From Sphingomonas sp. 8AM (lineage in GTDB: Bacteria > Pseudomonadota > Alphaproteobacteria > Sphingomonadales > Sphingomonadaceae): a DNA stretch of 64,000 bases. Every line of letters begins with the position of its first letter. Positions within the stretch are counted from its first letter, which is position 1. The notes under the pieces are model-generated. The model was not told the DNA's origin. It saw only the letters and a program-made list of their open reading frames with translations, and ran no database searches. The stretch spans positions 1,795,661 through 1,859,660 of the forward strand of contig NZ_LR733844.1 of assembly GCF_902506455.1 (NCBI RefSeq). Direction: 5' to 3'. Below are positions 52,688 through 61,930 of the stretch, one piece after another. The translations under genes and the position numbers were made by a program.

Positions 52688-54343
52688 TCAGGCCGTCTCC
52701 AGCAACCGCTCCGCCTGTGCGCGCGCTTCCGGCGTCACCGTCGCGCCAGACAGCATTCGTGCGATCTCCTCGCGACGTCCCTCCGCATCCAGCGGGCGCA
52801 CACCGGTGCGGGTCACCGTGCCGTCGCTGGCCTTCGCGATCAGCAGGTGCGTCGCGCCGCGTGCAGCGACCTGTGGGCTGTGCGTGACGACCAGCAACTG
52901 CGTCGCCTGCGCCAGCCGCCCGAGCCGCTCCCCGATGGCGCTCGCCACCGCACCGCCGACGCCACGGTCGATCTCGTCGAAGATCATCGTCGCCGCGCCG
53001 CCCTGCTCGGCGAGCGCGACCTTCAACGCAAGGATGAACCGCGACAGCTCGCCGCCCGACGCGATCTTGGCGAGCGGTCCGAACGGCGCGCCGGGGTTGG
53101 TGGCGATCTCGAACTCGACCCGGTCCCGCCCCGCCGCCGACCATTCGCTCTCGGGCAGCGGCGCCACCACCGTGCGGAAGCGCGCGGCATCGAGCTTCAG
53201 CGGCGCCAGCTCGCCTGCCACCGCCGCGTCGAGCCGCGCCGCGGCCTCGGTGCGGATCGCGGTAAGCTGTTCGGCAGCACGATCGTAGGCGGTACGCGCC
53301 CGCGCCACCGCCGCTTCCAGATCGGCAAGCCCCTGTTCGCCGGCATCGAGCCGCACAAGCCGATCGCGCAATTCCGTGGCGAGCGCGGCAAGCGCGTCGG
53401 GCTGGACGCGGTGCTTGCGCGCCATCGCGCGCAATTCGAAGAGCCGTGCCTCATCCTCTTCGAGCTGGCGCGGATCGTAGAGCAGCGCCACCGCGGCATC
53501 GCGCAGCTTCTCCTCGGCCACCGCCCCCTCGATCAGCGCGCGGTCGATCGCCGCCAGCGCCTCGCCCAGCGCGGGGTGATCGTCGGCGATTCGCTCCAGC
53601 ACGCGCGCCGCCTGCCGCAGGTGGCTCAGCGCCCCGGCGCTGCCTTCGAGATGTTCGGTGACCGTTTCCAGCTCGCCCGCGCTCTTCTCGGCGCGCTGCA
53701 TCCCTCGACGGCGCTCGGCGAGCGTCTCTTCCTCGCCGGGTTCGGCGGCGAGCGCCTCCAGTTCGGCAACGGCATGTTCGAGCCAGTCGCGATCGGCCTG
53801 CGCGGTCGCGATCGCGTTGCGAGCCTCGGCCAGCGCCCCACCCGCCTCACGCCATACCGCATAGGCGCTGGCGACGTCGCGGATGCCACGCCCCGCGTAG
53901 CTGTCGAGCAAGGCGCGGTGCCCGGGCGCGGCGAGCAGACCGCGATCGTCGTGCTGGCCGTGAATCTCGACCAGCATTGGCCCGATCTCGCGTAGTAAGG
54001 CCGCGGAGGCGGGCTGGTCGTTGACGAACGCTCTGCTGCCACCGTCGGCCTTGACCAGGCGACGGATGATGAGCGGTTCGCCGGGATCGATCTCCAGCCC
54101 GTTGTCGGTGAGCAGCGCGGCGACCGCCGGCGGCGTGTCGAAGGTCGCGGTCACCACCGCCTGCGTCGCGCCGGTCCGGACCAGCGTGCTTTCGCCGCGC
54201 CGGCCGAGCGCGAGCCCCAGCGCATCGAGCAGGATCGACTTGCCCGCGCCGGTCTCACCGGTCAGCACCCCGAGGCCGGGGCCGAACTCCAGCTCCAGCG
54301 CCTCGATCAGCACGACGTCACGAATGGCAAGCGCGGTCAGCAT
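52688..54343 (-). CDS. recN: DNA repair protein RecN
   Basis: A 551-residue SMC-like ATPase for double-strand break repair. Walker A GETGAGKS at 29-36; long coiled-coil middle region; signature IASGGELSRFILALK, Walker B ATMIFDEIDRGVGG and LLVVTHSPQVAA. It lies 64 bases downstream of bamD on the same strand, the usual alphaproteobacterial arrangement. I see no exact GTTC-N7-GTTC box just upstream. Confidence 0.97.
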   Translation of the reverse strand: MLTALAIRDVVLIEALELEFGPGLGVLTGETGAGKSILLDALGLALGRRGESTLVRTGATQAVVTATFDTPPAVAALLTDNGLEIDPGEPLIIRRLVKADGGSRAFVNDQPASAALLREIGPMLVEIHGQHDDRGLLAAPGHRALLDSYAGRGIRDVASAYAVWREAGGALAEARNAIATAQADRDWLEHAVAELEALAAEPGEEETLAERRRGMQRAEKSAGELETVTEHLEGSAGALSHLRQAARVLERIADDHPALGEALAAIDRALIEGAVAEEKLRDAAVALLYDPRQLEEDEARLFELRAMARKHRVQPDALAALATELRDRLVRLDAGEQGLADLEAAVARARTAYDRAAEQLTAIRTEAAARLDAAVAGELAPLKLDAARFRTVVAPLPESEWSAAGRDRVEFEIATNPGAPFGPLAKIASGGELSRFILALKVALAEQGGAATMIFDEIDRGVGGAVASAIGERLGRLAQATQLLVVTHSPQVAARGATHLLIAKASDGTVTRTGVRPLDAEGRREEIARMLSGATVTPEARAQAERLLETA

Positions 54344-54407
54344 GGGCAGCCGCTCCTTACCCGCAAAAAACGCGGTTGGTTACCCTTTTTGTTCCCGCGG
54401 GACGCGA

Positions 54408-55406
54408 TCAGCCGCCGGTCGGGTTTGTGGTGGGCGACGGCGAGCTGACCCCCGGTGTCGGCACGCCTGCCTGTGCGTCACCCCCGGTCGTCGCCGGGGT
54501 GGCCGGCAACGGCGCATCGGCCTTGGGTGCGGCGCCGGTTGCCTCGCCGGGAACCGCGGCGCGCACCGGCGTAGCGACGATCGGCTGACCGGGCGCCAGC
54601 GGCGCGATCGTCGCCGGCGGGTTTTCCTTCATGAGCTTGTAGGCGCGGCCGTACCAGTCGGTCCCGGGATAGTTGGCGCCGAGCACCGCGGCTGACTTTT
54701 CCGCTTCGTTGCGAACGCCGAGCGCCAGATAGCCCTCCGTCAGCCGCATCAGCGCTTCGGGGGTGTGGGTGGTGGTCTGATACTGGTCGACAACGCGACG
54801 GAAGCGCAGCGTCGCGGCCAGCCACTGGCGACGGCGCTCGTAGAAGCGACCGATCTCCATTTCCTTGCCCGCCAGGTGGTCGCGGACCAGATCCTGCTTC
54901 AGTCGCGCATCGGCGGCGTAGCGGGAGGTGGGATAGCGGCGCATTAGTTCGCCGAGCGCATCGAGCGACTGCTGGGTGATCTTCTGGTCGCGGGTGACGT
55001 CGCTGATCTGCTCGTAATAGCTCATCGCGACGAGATAATAGGCGTAGGGCGCGTCGCGGTTGCCGGGGTGCACCGACAGGAAACGCTGCGCGCCCTGAAT
55101 CGCCTGCGTGTAATCACCGCTCAGATAATAGCTGAACGCGCCCATCAACTGCGCGCGGCGTGCCCATACCGAATAGGGGTGCTGGCGCTCGACCTCGTCG
55201 AAGAGCGCCGCGGCTTCCTTGTAGCGCCCCTGATCGAGCCGCTGCTTGGCGGCGGAGTAAAGCGTACCGACGTCGCGTGCGACATAGGGGAGGTCGGCAC
55301 GGTTGCGCGATCCGCCCGAACAACCGGCGAGCAAGACCGCCAGGGCAGCGGCAACCCCGATCGCGAGCGAACGGGTGGGGAGCGGGCGAAGGGTGAGGGT
55401 ACGCAT
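54408..55406 (-). CDS. bamD: Outer membrane protein assembly factor BamD
   Basis: A 332-residue lipoprotein of the BAM complex. Lipobox VLLAGCSGG (Cys about 29). Five TPR-like repeats follow: LYSAAKQRLDQGRYKEAAAL, HPYSVWARRAQLMGAFSYYL, RYPTSRYAADARLKQDLVRD and so on. The C-terminal 70 residues are a Pro/Ala/Thr-rich extension, longer than in E. coli BamD. Upstream of recN; divergent from the manA-like gene. Confidence 0.95.
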   Translation of the reverse strand: MRTLTLRPLPTRSLAIGVAAALAVLLAGCSGGSRNRADLPYVARDVGTLYSAAKQRLDQGRYKEAAALFDEVERQHPYSVWARRAQLMGAFSYYLSGDYTQAIQGAQRFLSVHPGNRDAPYAYYLVAMSYYEQISDVTRDQKITQQSLDALGELMRRYPTSRYAADARLKQDLVRDHLAGKEMEIGRFYERRRQWLAATLRFRRVVDQYQTTTHTPEALMRLTEGYLALGVRNEAEKSAAVLGANYPGTDWYGRAYKLMKENPPATIAPLAPGQPIVATPVRAAVPGEATGAAPKADAPLPATPATTGGDAQAGVPTPGVSSPSPTTNPTGG

Positions 55407-55525
55407 CGCCTTGGCTCTTAGCTTAGAGGAACCCCCGCGAACAACGGCTTTCGCGCACGCGCAACAGTGGCTAGCGGGAACGCGTTGATGCGCCCGTCAG
55501 CGACCCGGAAGGAAGGATTACGCTC

Positions 55526-56350
55526 ATGCCCGCGACCCTGCTCGCCACCAAACGCGTCGAAAAGCCGTGGGGGCGGCACCATCTGTATCCCGGCTTCGCC
55601 GATCCGGCGCCGGATGGTGAGCCGATCGGTGAGATCTGGTTCCAGTCGCCGCACCCGGAAGAGCCCGAACTGCTCATCAAATATCTTTTCACGAGCGAGA
55701 AGCTGTCCGTGCAGGATCATCCGTCGGACGAAGAGGCGCAGAAACGCGGCCTGCCGCGCGGCAAGGACGAATGCTGGACAGTCCTTGCCGCCGAACCCGA
55801 ATCGACGATCGCGGTCGGTCCCCTGGCGCCGATGACCCGGGAGGAGCTGCGCGCGTCCGCCGAGGATGGCAGTCTTGAGCAGAAGCTCGACTGGAAGCCT
55901 GTGAAAGCGGGCGATTTCTACTATTCGCATTCCGGGTTGATCCACGCGATCGGTGCCGGGCTGACCGTGATCGAGGTGCAGCAGAATTCTGACACCACGT
56001 ATCGGCTGTTCGATTACGGCCGCCCGCGCGAATTGCACCTCGATGACGGAGTCGCGGTCGCCGACCTCAACCCCTATGTTGCCCCCCCGCAGCCCGGCGA
56101 GGTCGCGCCTGGACGCAGGATCCTGGTCGAAGGGCCGAAATTTGTGCTGGAACGCTGGACTGGCGGCAACCGCGACATCGCGCTGCCTTCTGGTACGACC
56201 GGCTGGCTGGTCCCGATCCGCGGCGAGGGTGTCCTGGCGGGGGTGGCGTGGAAGGCCGGCGAATGCGTGACGGTGACCGGCAACGAGCAGCTTCATGCCT
56301 CCGAGGACGCCGACCTGCTCTTTGCCTATCCGGGCGACAAACGACTTTGA
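55526..56350 (+). CDS. Class I mannose-6-phosphate isomerase
   Basis: A 274-residue cupin metalloenzyme interconverting mannose-6-phosphate and fructose-6-phosphate. Metal-ligand motifs are LSVQDHPSDEEA and SGLIHAIGAGLTVIEVQQNSD; PWGRHHLYPGF opens the protein and YRLFDYGR is typical. It is shorter than E. coli ManA, as in the compact class I forms. GGAAGGA precedes ATG 55526. It would feed GDP-mannose or mannose catabolism. Confidence 0.92.
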   Translation: MPATLLATKRVEKPWGRHHLYPGFADPAPDGEPIGEIWFQSPHPEEPELLIKYLFTSEKLSVQDHPSDEEAQKRGLPRGKDECWTVLAAEPESTIAVGPLAPMTREELRASAEDGSLEQKLDWKPVKAGDFYYSHSGLIHAIGAGLTVIEVQQNSDTTYRLFDYGRPRELHLDDGVAVADLNPYVAPPQPGEVAPGRRILVEGPKFVLERWTGGNRDIALPSGTTGWLVPIRGEGVLAGVAWKAGECVTVTGNEQLHASEDADLLFAYPGDKRL

Positions 56351-56467
56351 CCGCCCGGTGCGCGACCACAACCATATTGCGTTGCCATGATTTCCTTGTG
56401 ATGTTTGCGTGAAACGCGCCTGGCCGCCGGCCGGGACGCGCCATCGCAGGACAGGGAAATCGGGGAC

Positions 56468-57160
56468 ATGGAACGGGCCGTCGACCGGGCCGGGGCGCGG
56501 AAATTGCTGAGCTGTCTCACCGACGAGCAACTCCGCATCGTTGATGCTGACGAGGATTATGGAACGGCGCTCGGCTATGCGCGCGACGCGCTGATCGGGC
56601 GCGACGTACTCGAACTGACTCATCCCGACGATCGCGACATCAATCGCGAACGTGCCAACGCGCTGATGACGGGAGGCGTGCCATTCTCGATCACCAAGCG
56701 CTATATCGGTGCGGATGGACGACCCTTGTGGGTTACCAATCATATCAGCCTCTTCCATGCCGGACGCACGCGGCGGATGATGGCGACCGTGGAGCTGATC
56801 GACGGACCGCCGGCCGAGGACGAGACGCGGCTGCTGCGGAAGTCGGCCGAGCGCATCCTCGCCAAGCGGCGGTTGCGCACGCATCATTTCGAGGACGAGA
56901 TGTTCGGCGAGCCGGCGTTCGATCTGCTGCTGGACCTCTTTGCACAGGATCTGGCCGGGCGTCACACCTATACCACCAGCGCGGCGATCGCATCGGGGGC
57001 GCCCCTGACCACCGCGCTGCGCCAGATCGCGATGCTGGTCGAGCGCGACTGGATCGTGCGCGATCCCGATCCGGACGACCGGCGCAGGATCCGGCTGCGG
57101 ATGACAGCGTCCGGATCACTGCGAATGCGCAACTATCTGCTCGCGGCCGAAAGTCTCTGA
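56468..57160 (+). CDS. PAS-domain protein with C-terminal MarR-like winged helix
   Basis: A 230-residue putative one-component sensor-regulator. Residues about 15-120 form a PAS fold (LGYARDALIGRDVLELTHPD, then PFSITKRYIGADGRPLWVTN). The C-terminal half has helices and a winged helix: TTALRQIAMLVERDWIVRDP followed by DPDDRRRIRLRMTASG, the MarR-type wing. This combination differs from standard MarR. Ligand and targets are unknown. Start ATG 56468; the frame is open 21 codons further upstream. Confidence 0.78.
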   Translation: MERAVDRAGARKLLSCLTDEQLRIVDADEDYGTALGYARDALIGRDVLELTHPDDRDINRERANALMTGGVPFSITKRYIGADGRPLWVTNHISLFHAGRTRRMMATVELIDGPPAEDETRLLRKSAERILAKRRLRTHHFEDEMFGEPAFDLLLDLFAQDLAGRHTYTTSAAIASGAPLTTALRQIAMLVERDWIVRDPDPDDRRRIRLRMTASGSLRMRNYLLAAESL

Positions 57161-57184
57161 TCGTCGGCTAGACGGACCGCGGGT

Positions 57185-59485
57185 TTAGCGCAGGCGTTCG
57201 ATCGCCTGCGCCAGCGCGACGTACAATTTGCCCATGTCGGATGACAGCAAGGTCACCCCCAGTGGCGAGGCATCGGGCTGGGCAAGGATCGTCCGCAGCA
57301 TTGCCTCGAAATCGTGGATATAGCGGTTAACCTGTTCGCGGAAGTTGCCGTCCTCGTCATACAGGCGTGCGACGTCGCGCTGTTCCGAGCCGTCCAGCAA
57401 CCGCACCGCGCGCCGCGTAAAGACGCCGCGATCACCCTTGAGATAGGCTGCCCAGGCACTGTCGGAAATCTCCGGCGCGAAGGTCCGGGTAAGGTCAATC
57501 GACGCCGAGTTGAGCGACTCGATCAGCAGCGAGGCGCGGCGCGCGAAGGTGTCGCGCTCGTTCTCCTCGGTGGCGGTACGCGCTTCCTCCAGCCGGCGGT
57601 CGATCTGGGCGATCGTCGCCTCGATACCATCAAGCTGCGTCTGGAGGCGTTCGCCGGCACGGCTGGCCGCAACCACCGCGGTTTCGGAGATACGGGCGAC
57701 CTGCTCGACCTGCTGCTGTACACCGCTTTCAATCGCGCGCTCCAGTGCCTTGACCCCGGCACTCTCCAGCGCGTCAGCCGCTTCGGGTATCACGCGGGCC
57801 AGCGCCTCGCGCGCGTGCTCGGCAGCGGCAGCGGCGGTTTCGCGAACCCGCAGCAACGCCTCGAGCAACCGCGGCGCGGCTTTCTCGGCAAGATCGTCGG
57901 CGCGGCGGGTGGCATCCTCGACCGCGTCACCGATCAGTCCGGCCTGCGCACGGCCGCGCTCCAGCCCCTCACTCAGCCGCGACGTCAGCGTCTCGACGGT
58001 CTGCCGCTGCTCGGCGACAACCTGCGCGACCGCCTCGATCGCGTCATGCGTGCTTTCGGCGGCGGTGACCAGCGCTAGCAACTCCGGCTTTGCGGCCACG
58101 ATCACCTGCTTGGTCGAACCGACCCGCGATTCGAGCCGTGCGATCGCGTCGGGCATCGTCTCGTCCATCTCGCGCGCTGCGGCGTCAAGCGCGACGAGCA
58201 GGTGCTCGGTGGTGGCGATCGTGCGCTCGGCGGTGCCGTTGCCGCTGTCCATTGCCGCAATCAGCGCCTCGGTGGTCGCCTGCAGCGCGCTGATCGTTGC
58301 CGCCAATTGCCGGCTGCGCTCGGTACCGTCGGTATGGAGCGCGTCGAAGCGCGCGCCGGCCTGGTCGATCGCTTCGTCGAGCGTGCTGAACAGCATCTCA
58401 CCCGCGCCCCGCTGCGCATCGAGGCGCGCCGCGATCCGCTCGATCACGATCTCGACCAGTGCGATCCGCTCGCTGAGCGCCTCGGCACTGCCGCGTGCGG
58501 CATGATCGAGTGCCTGCTGACTGGCGGTGACCATCGCCAGCATCGCCTCGCCCTGCGCAACGATACCCTTGCGCGATTCGTCGATCGCAGTGGCAGTGCG
58601 TTCAAGCAGCCCGTCGACCGCGACCGCGGCATCGGAGGTGACGCCTTCGAGGCGCAGCCCGGCGGTGGCGCTGGTCGCCTCCATCCGCTGCATATAGGCG
58701 GCGAGCTTCTCGGCCGCGCCACCCGCAACGCTTTCCGCCTCACGACCGCGGGCCGCGAGCGCGGCGACCTGCGCGTCGAGCGCAGCACTATGTTCGTAGG
58801 CAACAAGCCCGGCCTGATCGATCGTCGCGGCGAGCGTGCGGGTTTCGTCGGTCGCACGCGGCAGCGCACCGAGCAGTGCCTCGAGCTGCTCGGCGGCATG
58901 ACCGGTGGCGTTCACCAGCGCGCGCGCATGGGCGTCGGCGCGTGCGATCTCGGTCGACAGTTCGTCGCCGATCGTCGCCAGCCGCGCCGTTGCCGCATCG
59001 CCGAGCGCGGTGAGCAGCCGCACTTGCTCGGCCAGCGCGCCGCGGCGTTCCTCGATCTCGTCGCCGAGCGCCGCGACCGCGCTTTCGAGCGCAAGTGATT
59101 CGGTCCGCATCGCCCGCGCGGTCGCACCGAAACGGCGCGCCTCGGCATCGCTGGTGCGCAGCGTCAGCAGCCAGATGATCCCGGCCAGCGCCGGCACCGT
59201 TGCCGCGGCGGCGCCGAATTGCGCGAGTGAGAGCACCGGCATCGTTGTGAGCGCGTCGCGCGCGATCCACAGCAAGGCCGCGATCCAGCCGATCGCGAGC
59301 ACGACCGCGACCCATCCCAATACGGTACGACGACGCAACGGCGCGGCGGCGCCCTCATCGTCGGAGAAGACGGGATCGGTCACGTACTCTTGCGGCTCCG
59401 CATACGGCGTCAGGACGAATGGCTCTGCCGGCGCCTCGGCGCCAGCCGGTCGAATGTCGTAAATGGAAGACGGCCCCCCGTTCAT
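57185..59485 (-). CDS. Large coiled-coil inner-membrane protein of unknown function
   Basis: A 766-residue protein. About 55 cytoplasmic residues precede two membrane helices (about 54-76, VLGWVAVVLAIGWIAALLWI, and about 88-108). From about 115 to 660 the protein is Ala/Glu-rich heptad-like coiled coil, containing methyl-accepting-chemotaxis-like helices but no clear signalling hairpin. The C-terminal globular part (SAWAAYLKGDRGVFTRRAVR, RLLDGSEQRDVARLYDEDGN) looks conserved. ATG 59485 or GTG 59488; no ribosome site. A polar scaffold or envelope-tethering role is only a guess. Confidence 0.75.
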   Translation of the reverse strand: MNGGPSSIYDIRPAGAEAPAEPFVLTPYAEPQEYVTDPVFSDDEGAAAPLRRRTVLGWVAVVLAIGWIAALLWIARDALTTMPVLSLAQFGAAAATVPALAGIIWLLTLRTSDAEARRFGATARAMRTESLALESAVAALGDEIEERRGALAEQVRLLTALGDAATARLATIGDELSTEIARADAHARALVNATGHAAEQLEALLGALPRATDETRTLAATIDQAGLVAYEHSAALDAQVAALAARGREAESVAGGAAEKLAAYMQRMEATSATAGLRLEGVTSDAAVAVDGLLERTATAIDESRKGIVAQGEAMLAMVTASQQALDHAARGSAEALSERIALVEIVIERIAARLDAQRGAGEMLFSTLDEAIDQAGARFDALHTDGTERSRQLAATISALQATTEALIAAMDSGNGTAERTIATTEHLLVALDAAAREMDETMPDAIARLESRVGSTKQVIVAAKPELLALVTAAESTHDAIEAVAQVVAEQRQTVETLTSRLSEGLERGRAQAGLIGDAVEDATRRADDLAEKAAPRLLEALLRVRETAAAAAEHAREALARVIPEAADALESAGVKALERAIESGVQQQVEQVARISETAVVAASRAGERLQTQLDGIEATIAQIDRRLEEARTATEENERDTFARRASLLIESLNSASIDLTRTFAPEISDSAWAAYLKGDRGVFTRRAVRLLDGSEQRDVARLYDEDGNFREQVNRYIHDFEAMLRTILAQPDASPLGVTLLSSDMGKLYVALAQAIERLR

Positions 59486-59610
59486 CACGCGGGTGTAACA
59501 CGTTTACCGTCCGCGGAAACCCGTTTCGGCCGGCTTTCCCGGCTCGGTTCGGCGCAAGCGGCGGTCAGGTCGGGGATTGTTGCCAGCGGTTCGCCGCCCC
59601 CCTAACAGCC

Positions 59611-60795
59611 ATGACCATGCTGGCTGGCCTGTTATTCGCGACCCACGAAGCGGAGGATCGCTCCGGGATGCTCGCGGCCACACTGCCGTTCGCGGCGGCG
59701 ACGCTGATCGAATACCAGGCACGATTGCTGGTGGCGTGCGACGTGGCGCAGATCGTGGTCGTCGTTTCGCGGCTGACGCCCGAGCTGATCGGCGCGCTGG
59801 CGCGGATCGGACGGCGCGGGGTGGCGGTGGATACCGTGCGGAGCGCCGCCGACGCGCTGGCGAAGCTCCACCCGTTGGCGCGGGTCGTGATGATCGCGGA
59901 CGGGCTGGTTACCACCGAGGACGTCGTGATCCGGATGGCAGGCGAAGCGGGTGACGCGCTGCTGGTGGTGCCGGGCACGCAGGCGGGAACGACCTTCGAG
60001 CGGGTCGGCGGCGGTGCGGCCTGGGCGGGGGTGGCGCGGATCGACGCCGGGCGCGTGGCCGACGCCGCGCGGCTGCCGGAGGATTACGACCTCCAATCGA
60101 CGCTGCTCCACGCCGCCGAACAGGCCGGCGCGCGCTATGTAACGCTGCGGCTCGACAATATGGCGATGGGGCACGGCATCGAGCGCCGCGCAGTGGCGCT
60201 CGAGGAACGCGGTCGGGCCGTGCTGTCGGCGTCCATGGCGGTGCGACCCAGTTGGTTCGAGCGGCTGGTGCTGCGCCCGCTTGCACGGATGGCGATCCCG
60301 TGGATCGCGCGCCACGGGATCGGTACCGAGGCATGCAGCGCCACGGCGGGCGCAGCGATGGCGGCGGGGCTGGTGACGGTCGGTGCCGGCTTCACGGGGC
60401 TTGGACTGGCACTGGTGCTGGTCAGCGTGCTCGGCGCCGAACTGGCCGGCGCGCTTGCGTTGTTCCGCGACGAACCCGGACTACTCCGCGCCAATCGGGT
60501 CGCGATCCTGGTCGCGCCCGCGCTGGCGGTGCTGCTGCTGGCGCAGGTCGTCGATGGCACCGCAGCGACGACCACGGCGCGGCTGCTGGCGCTGCTCGCG
60601 CTGGTCGCGGGCGGGGTGGGAGAGCGTGCGGCGAGTGCCGGGGGTCGCAGACCGTGGTGGGGCGTAGCCCCCGCCTATCTGGCGGTGCTGACGCTGTTTG
60701 CCTTGCTGGGTTATCCGACGCTCGGCATCGCGGCGGTCGCGGGTTATGCGGTCGCGACGCTGGTTGCGGCGGTGGAGCGGCTTCGCAAGGCTTAG
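59611..60795 (+). CDS. Membrane protein with N-terminal nucleotidyltransferase-like domain
   Basis: A 394-residue protein. Residues 1-190 resemble a GT-A/nucleotidyltransferase fold (LPFAAATLIEYQARLLVACD, IVVVVSRL, ARVVMIADGLVT, LLVVPGTQAGTTF), though the usual GxGTRxxP loop is missing at the start. From about 245 on there are four or five membrane helices. The layout resembles enzymes that attach an activated head group to a lipid, but no CDP-alcohol transferase motif is seen. Assignment is tentative. Start ATG 59611 or 59617. Confidence 0.55.
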   Translation: MTMLAGLLFATHEAEDRSGMLAATLPFAAATLIEYQARLLVACDVAQIVVVVSRLTPELIGALARIGRRGVAVDTVRSAADALAKLHPLARVVMIADGLVTTEDVVIRMAGEAGDALLVVPGTQAGTTFERVGGGAAWAGVARIDAGRVADAARLPEDYDLQSTLLHAAEQAGARYVTLRLDNMAMGHGIERRAVALEERGRAVLSASMAVRPSWFERLVLRPLARMAIPWIARHGIGTEACSATAGAAMAAGLVTVGAGFTGLGLALVLVSVLGAELAGALALFRDEPGLLRANRVAILVAPALAVLLLAQVVDGTAATTTARLLALLALVAGGVGERAASAGGRRPWWGVAPAYLAVLTLFALLGYPTLGIAAVAGYAVATLVAAVERLRKA

Positions 60796-60829
60796 CCCGG
60801 CTTTAACGAACGTGCGCTAACCGGGGCGT

Positions 60830-61930
60830 ATGTCGGCCCCTTCTCCTCATGCCAGCGTCATGGGCGATCCGGCGCGGCTTGCCTCGTACGCCGCCGACGC
60901 GGAACGTGCGGCTGCGCAGCGGCTGGCCGTGGCGGTAGAGGATATTTTCCTCTCGCAACCCGGGCGATTGGATGATCGCACTCGCGCGGCGACGCTGCGA
61001 CTGGCCGAGACGACGATCGGTGCCACCGAGCAGCAGGTGTCCGCCGATGCCGCACGCGCGCTGATGGCGGTCGGGCGTCGTGAGGCGGCCGCGGTGCTCG
61101 GTTCGAATCGCTCGCTGGCGTGGCCGCGGCTGCTCGATGCCGGGTTGATGCGCGACTCGGACCTGATCGGGGCGCTGATCGCACAGGCGCGCGTCGACCT
61201 GCTCGATGAGTCGCTGGCGGCGCTGCGTGCGCCAGATGCGGGGGCGACGATCGTCACGATGCTGATCGAGCATGGCGACGCGGCGCAGCGGGCGGCGGCG
61301 AGCGATTATCTGCTGACCGACGGGATGCGGCGCGTCGGTGGCGAGGGGCGGCGCGCGGTGTTGCCGGCCGCGGTGCAGGCACGCATCGTCTGGTGGGTGG
61401 CCGCGGCGTTGCGCGAGCGGCTCGGTGCGGAGGGCGGGGTCGCGGCGGACATGGCCTTGTGCGAGGCGGCGCAGCACCGCATCGCGCGGGCGGGCGAGTG
61501 GCAGATGAGCGAGGTCGCGGCGCGACTGGCGCGCGCGCTGGCGCCGACCGAGGCCAACCGCGGGACGTTGATGGTACGCGCGCTGGAAAGCGCGCGGCTG
61601 CCGCTGTTCGCGGCGCTGCTCGCCGAGGCGATCGCCATCGATGTCGAGGCGGCGCAATCGCTGGTGCTCGATTCCGCGAGCGATCGGTTGTGGCTGGCGC
61701 TCCGCGCCGCCGGGCTCAACCGCGACGCGATCGCGCGCGCCGGTTTCCTGCTGTCCGAGGCCGATCGCGAGCGCGACCTGACGATGCTGATTGAGGTGCT
61801 CGATCCACTCGGTGCGCTCGACCCGGGCGCGGCGGCGGAGGCGATCGCGACATTGCGGCTACCCTACGACTTCCGCGCGGCGGTCCGTGCGCTGGCGCAG
61901 CGCGGCCCGGTCGAGCGCAGCCGGGCGTGA
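60830..61930 (+). CDS. DUF2336 domain-containing protein
   Basis: A 366-residue all-helical protein with HEAT-like repeats, as in DUF2336 proteins of alphaproteobacteria: RLAVAVEDIFLSQPGRLDDR, WPRLLDAGLMRDSDLIGALI, and AALLAEAIAIDVEAAQSLVL. DUF2336 members are often found near signalling genes. The stop overlaps the GTG start of the following kinase, so the two are translated together and may work together. ATG 60830; no strong ribosome site. Confidence 0.82.
   Translation: MSAPSPHASVMGDPARLASYAADAERAAAQRLAVAVEDIFLSQPGRLDDRTRAATLRLAETTIGATEQQVSADAARALMAVGRREAAAVLGSNRSLAWPRLLDAGLMRDSDLIGALIAQARVDLLDESLAALRAPDAGATIVTMLIEHGDAAQRAAASDYLLTDGMRRVGGEGRRAVLPAAVQARIVWWVAAALRERLGAEGGVAADMALCEAAQHRIARAGEWQMSEVAARLARALAPTEANRGTLMVRALESARLPLFAALLAEAIAIDVEAAQSLVLDSASDRLWLALRAAGLNRDAIARAGFLLSEADRERDLTMLIEVLDPLGALDPGAAAEAIATLRLPYDFRAAVRALAQRGPVERSRA

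Noticed and set aside
54344..54407. SOS box before recN
   Set aside because: Sequences with one GAAC or GTTC are present, but no GTTC-N7-GTTC or GAAC-N7-GAAC pair.
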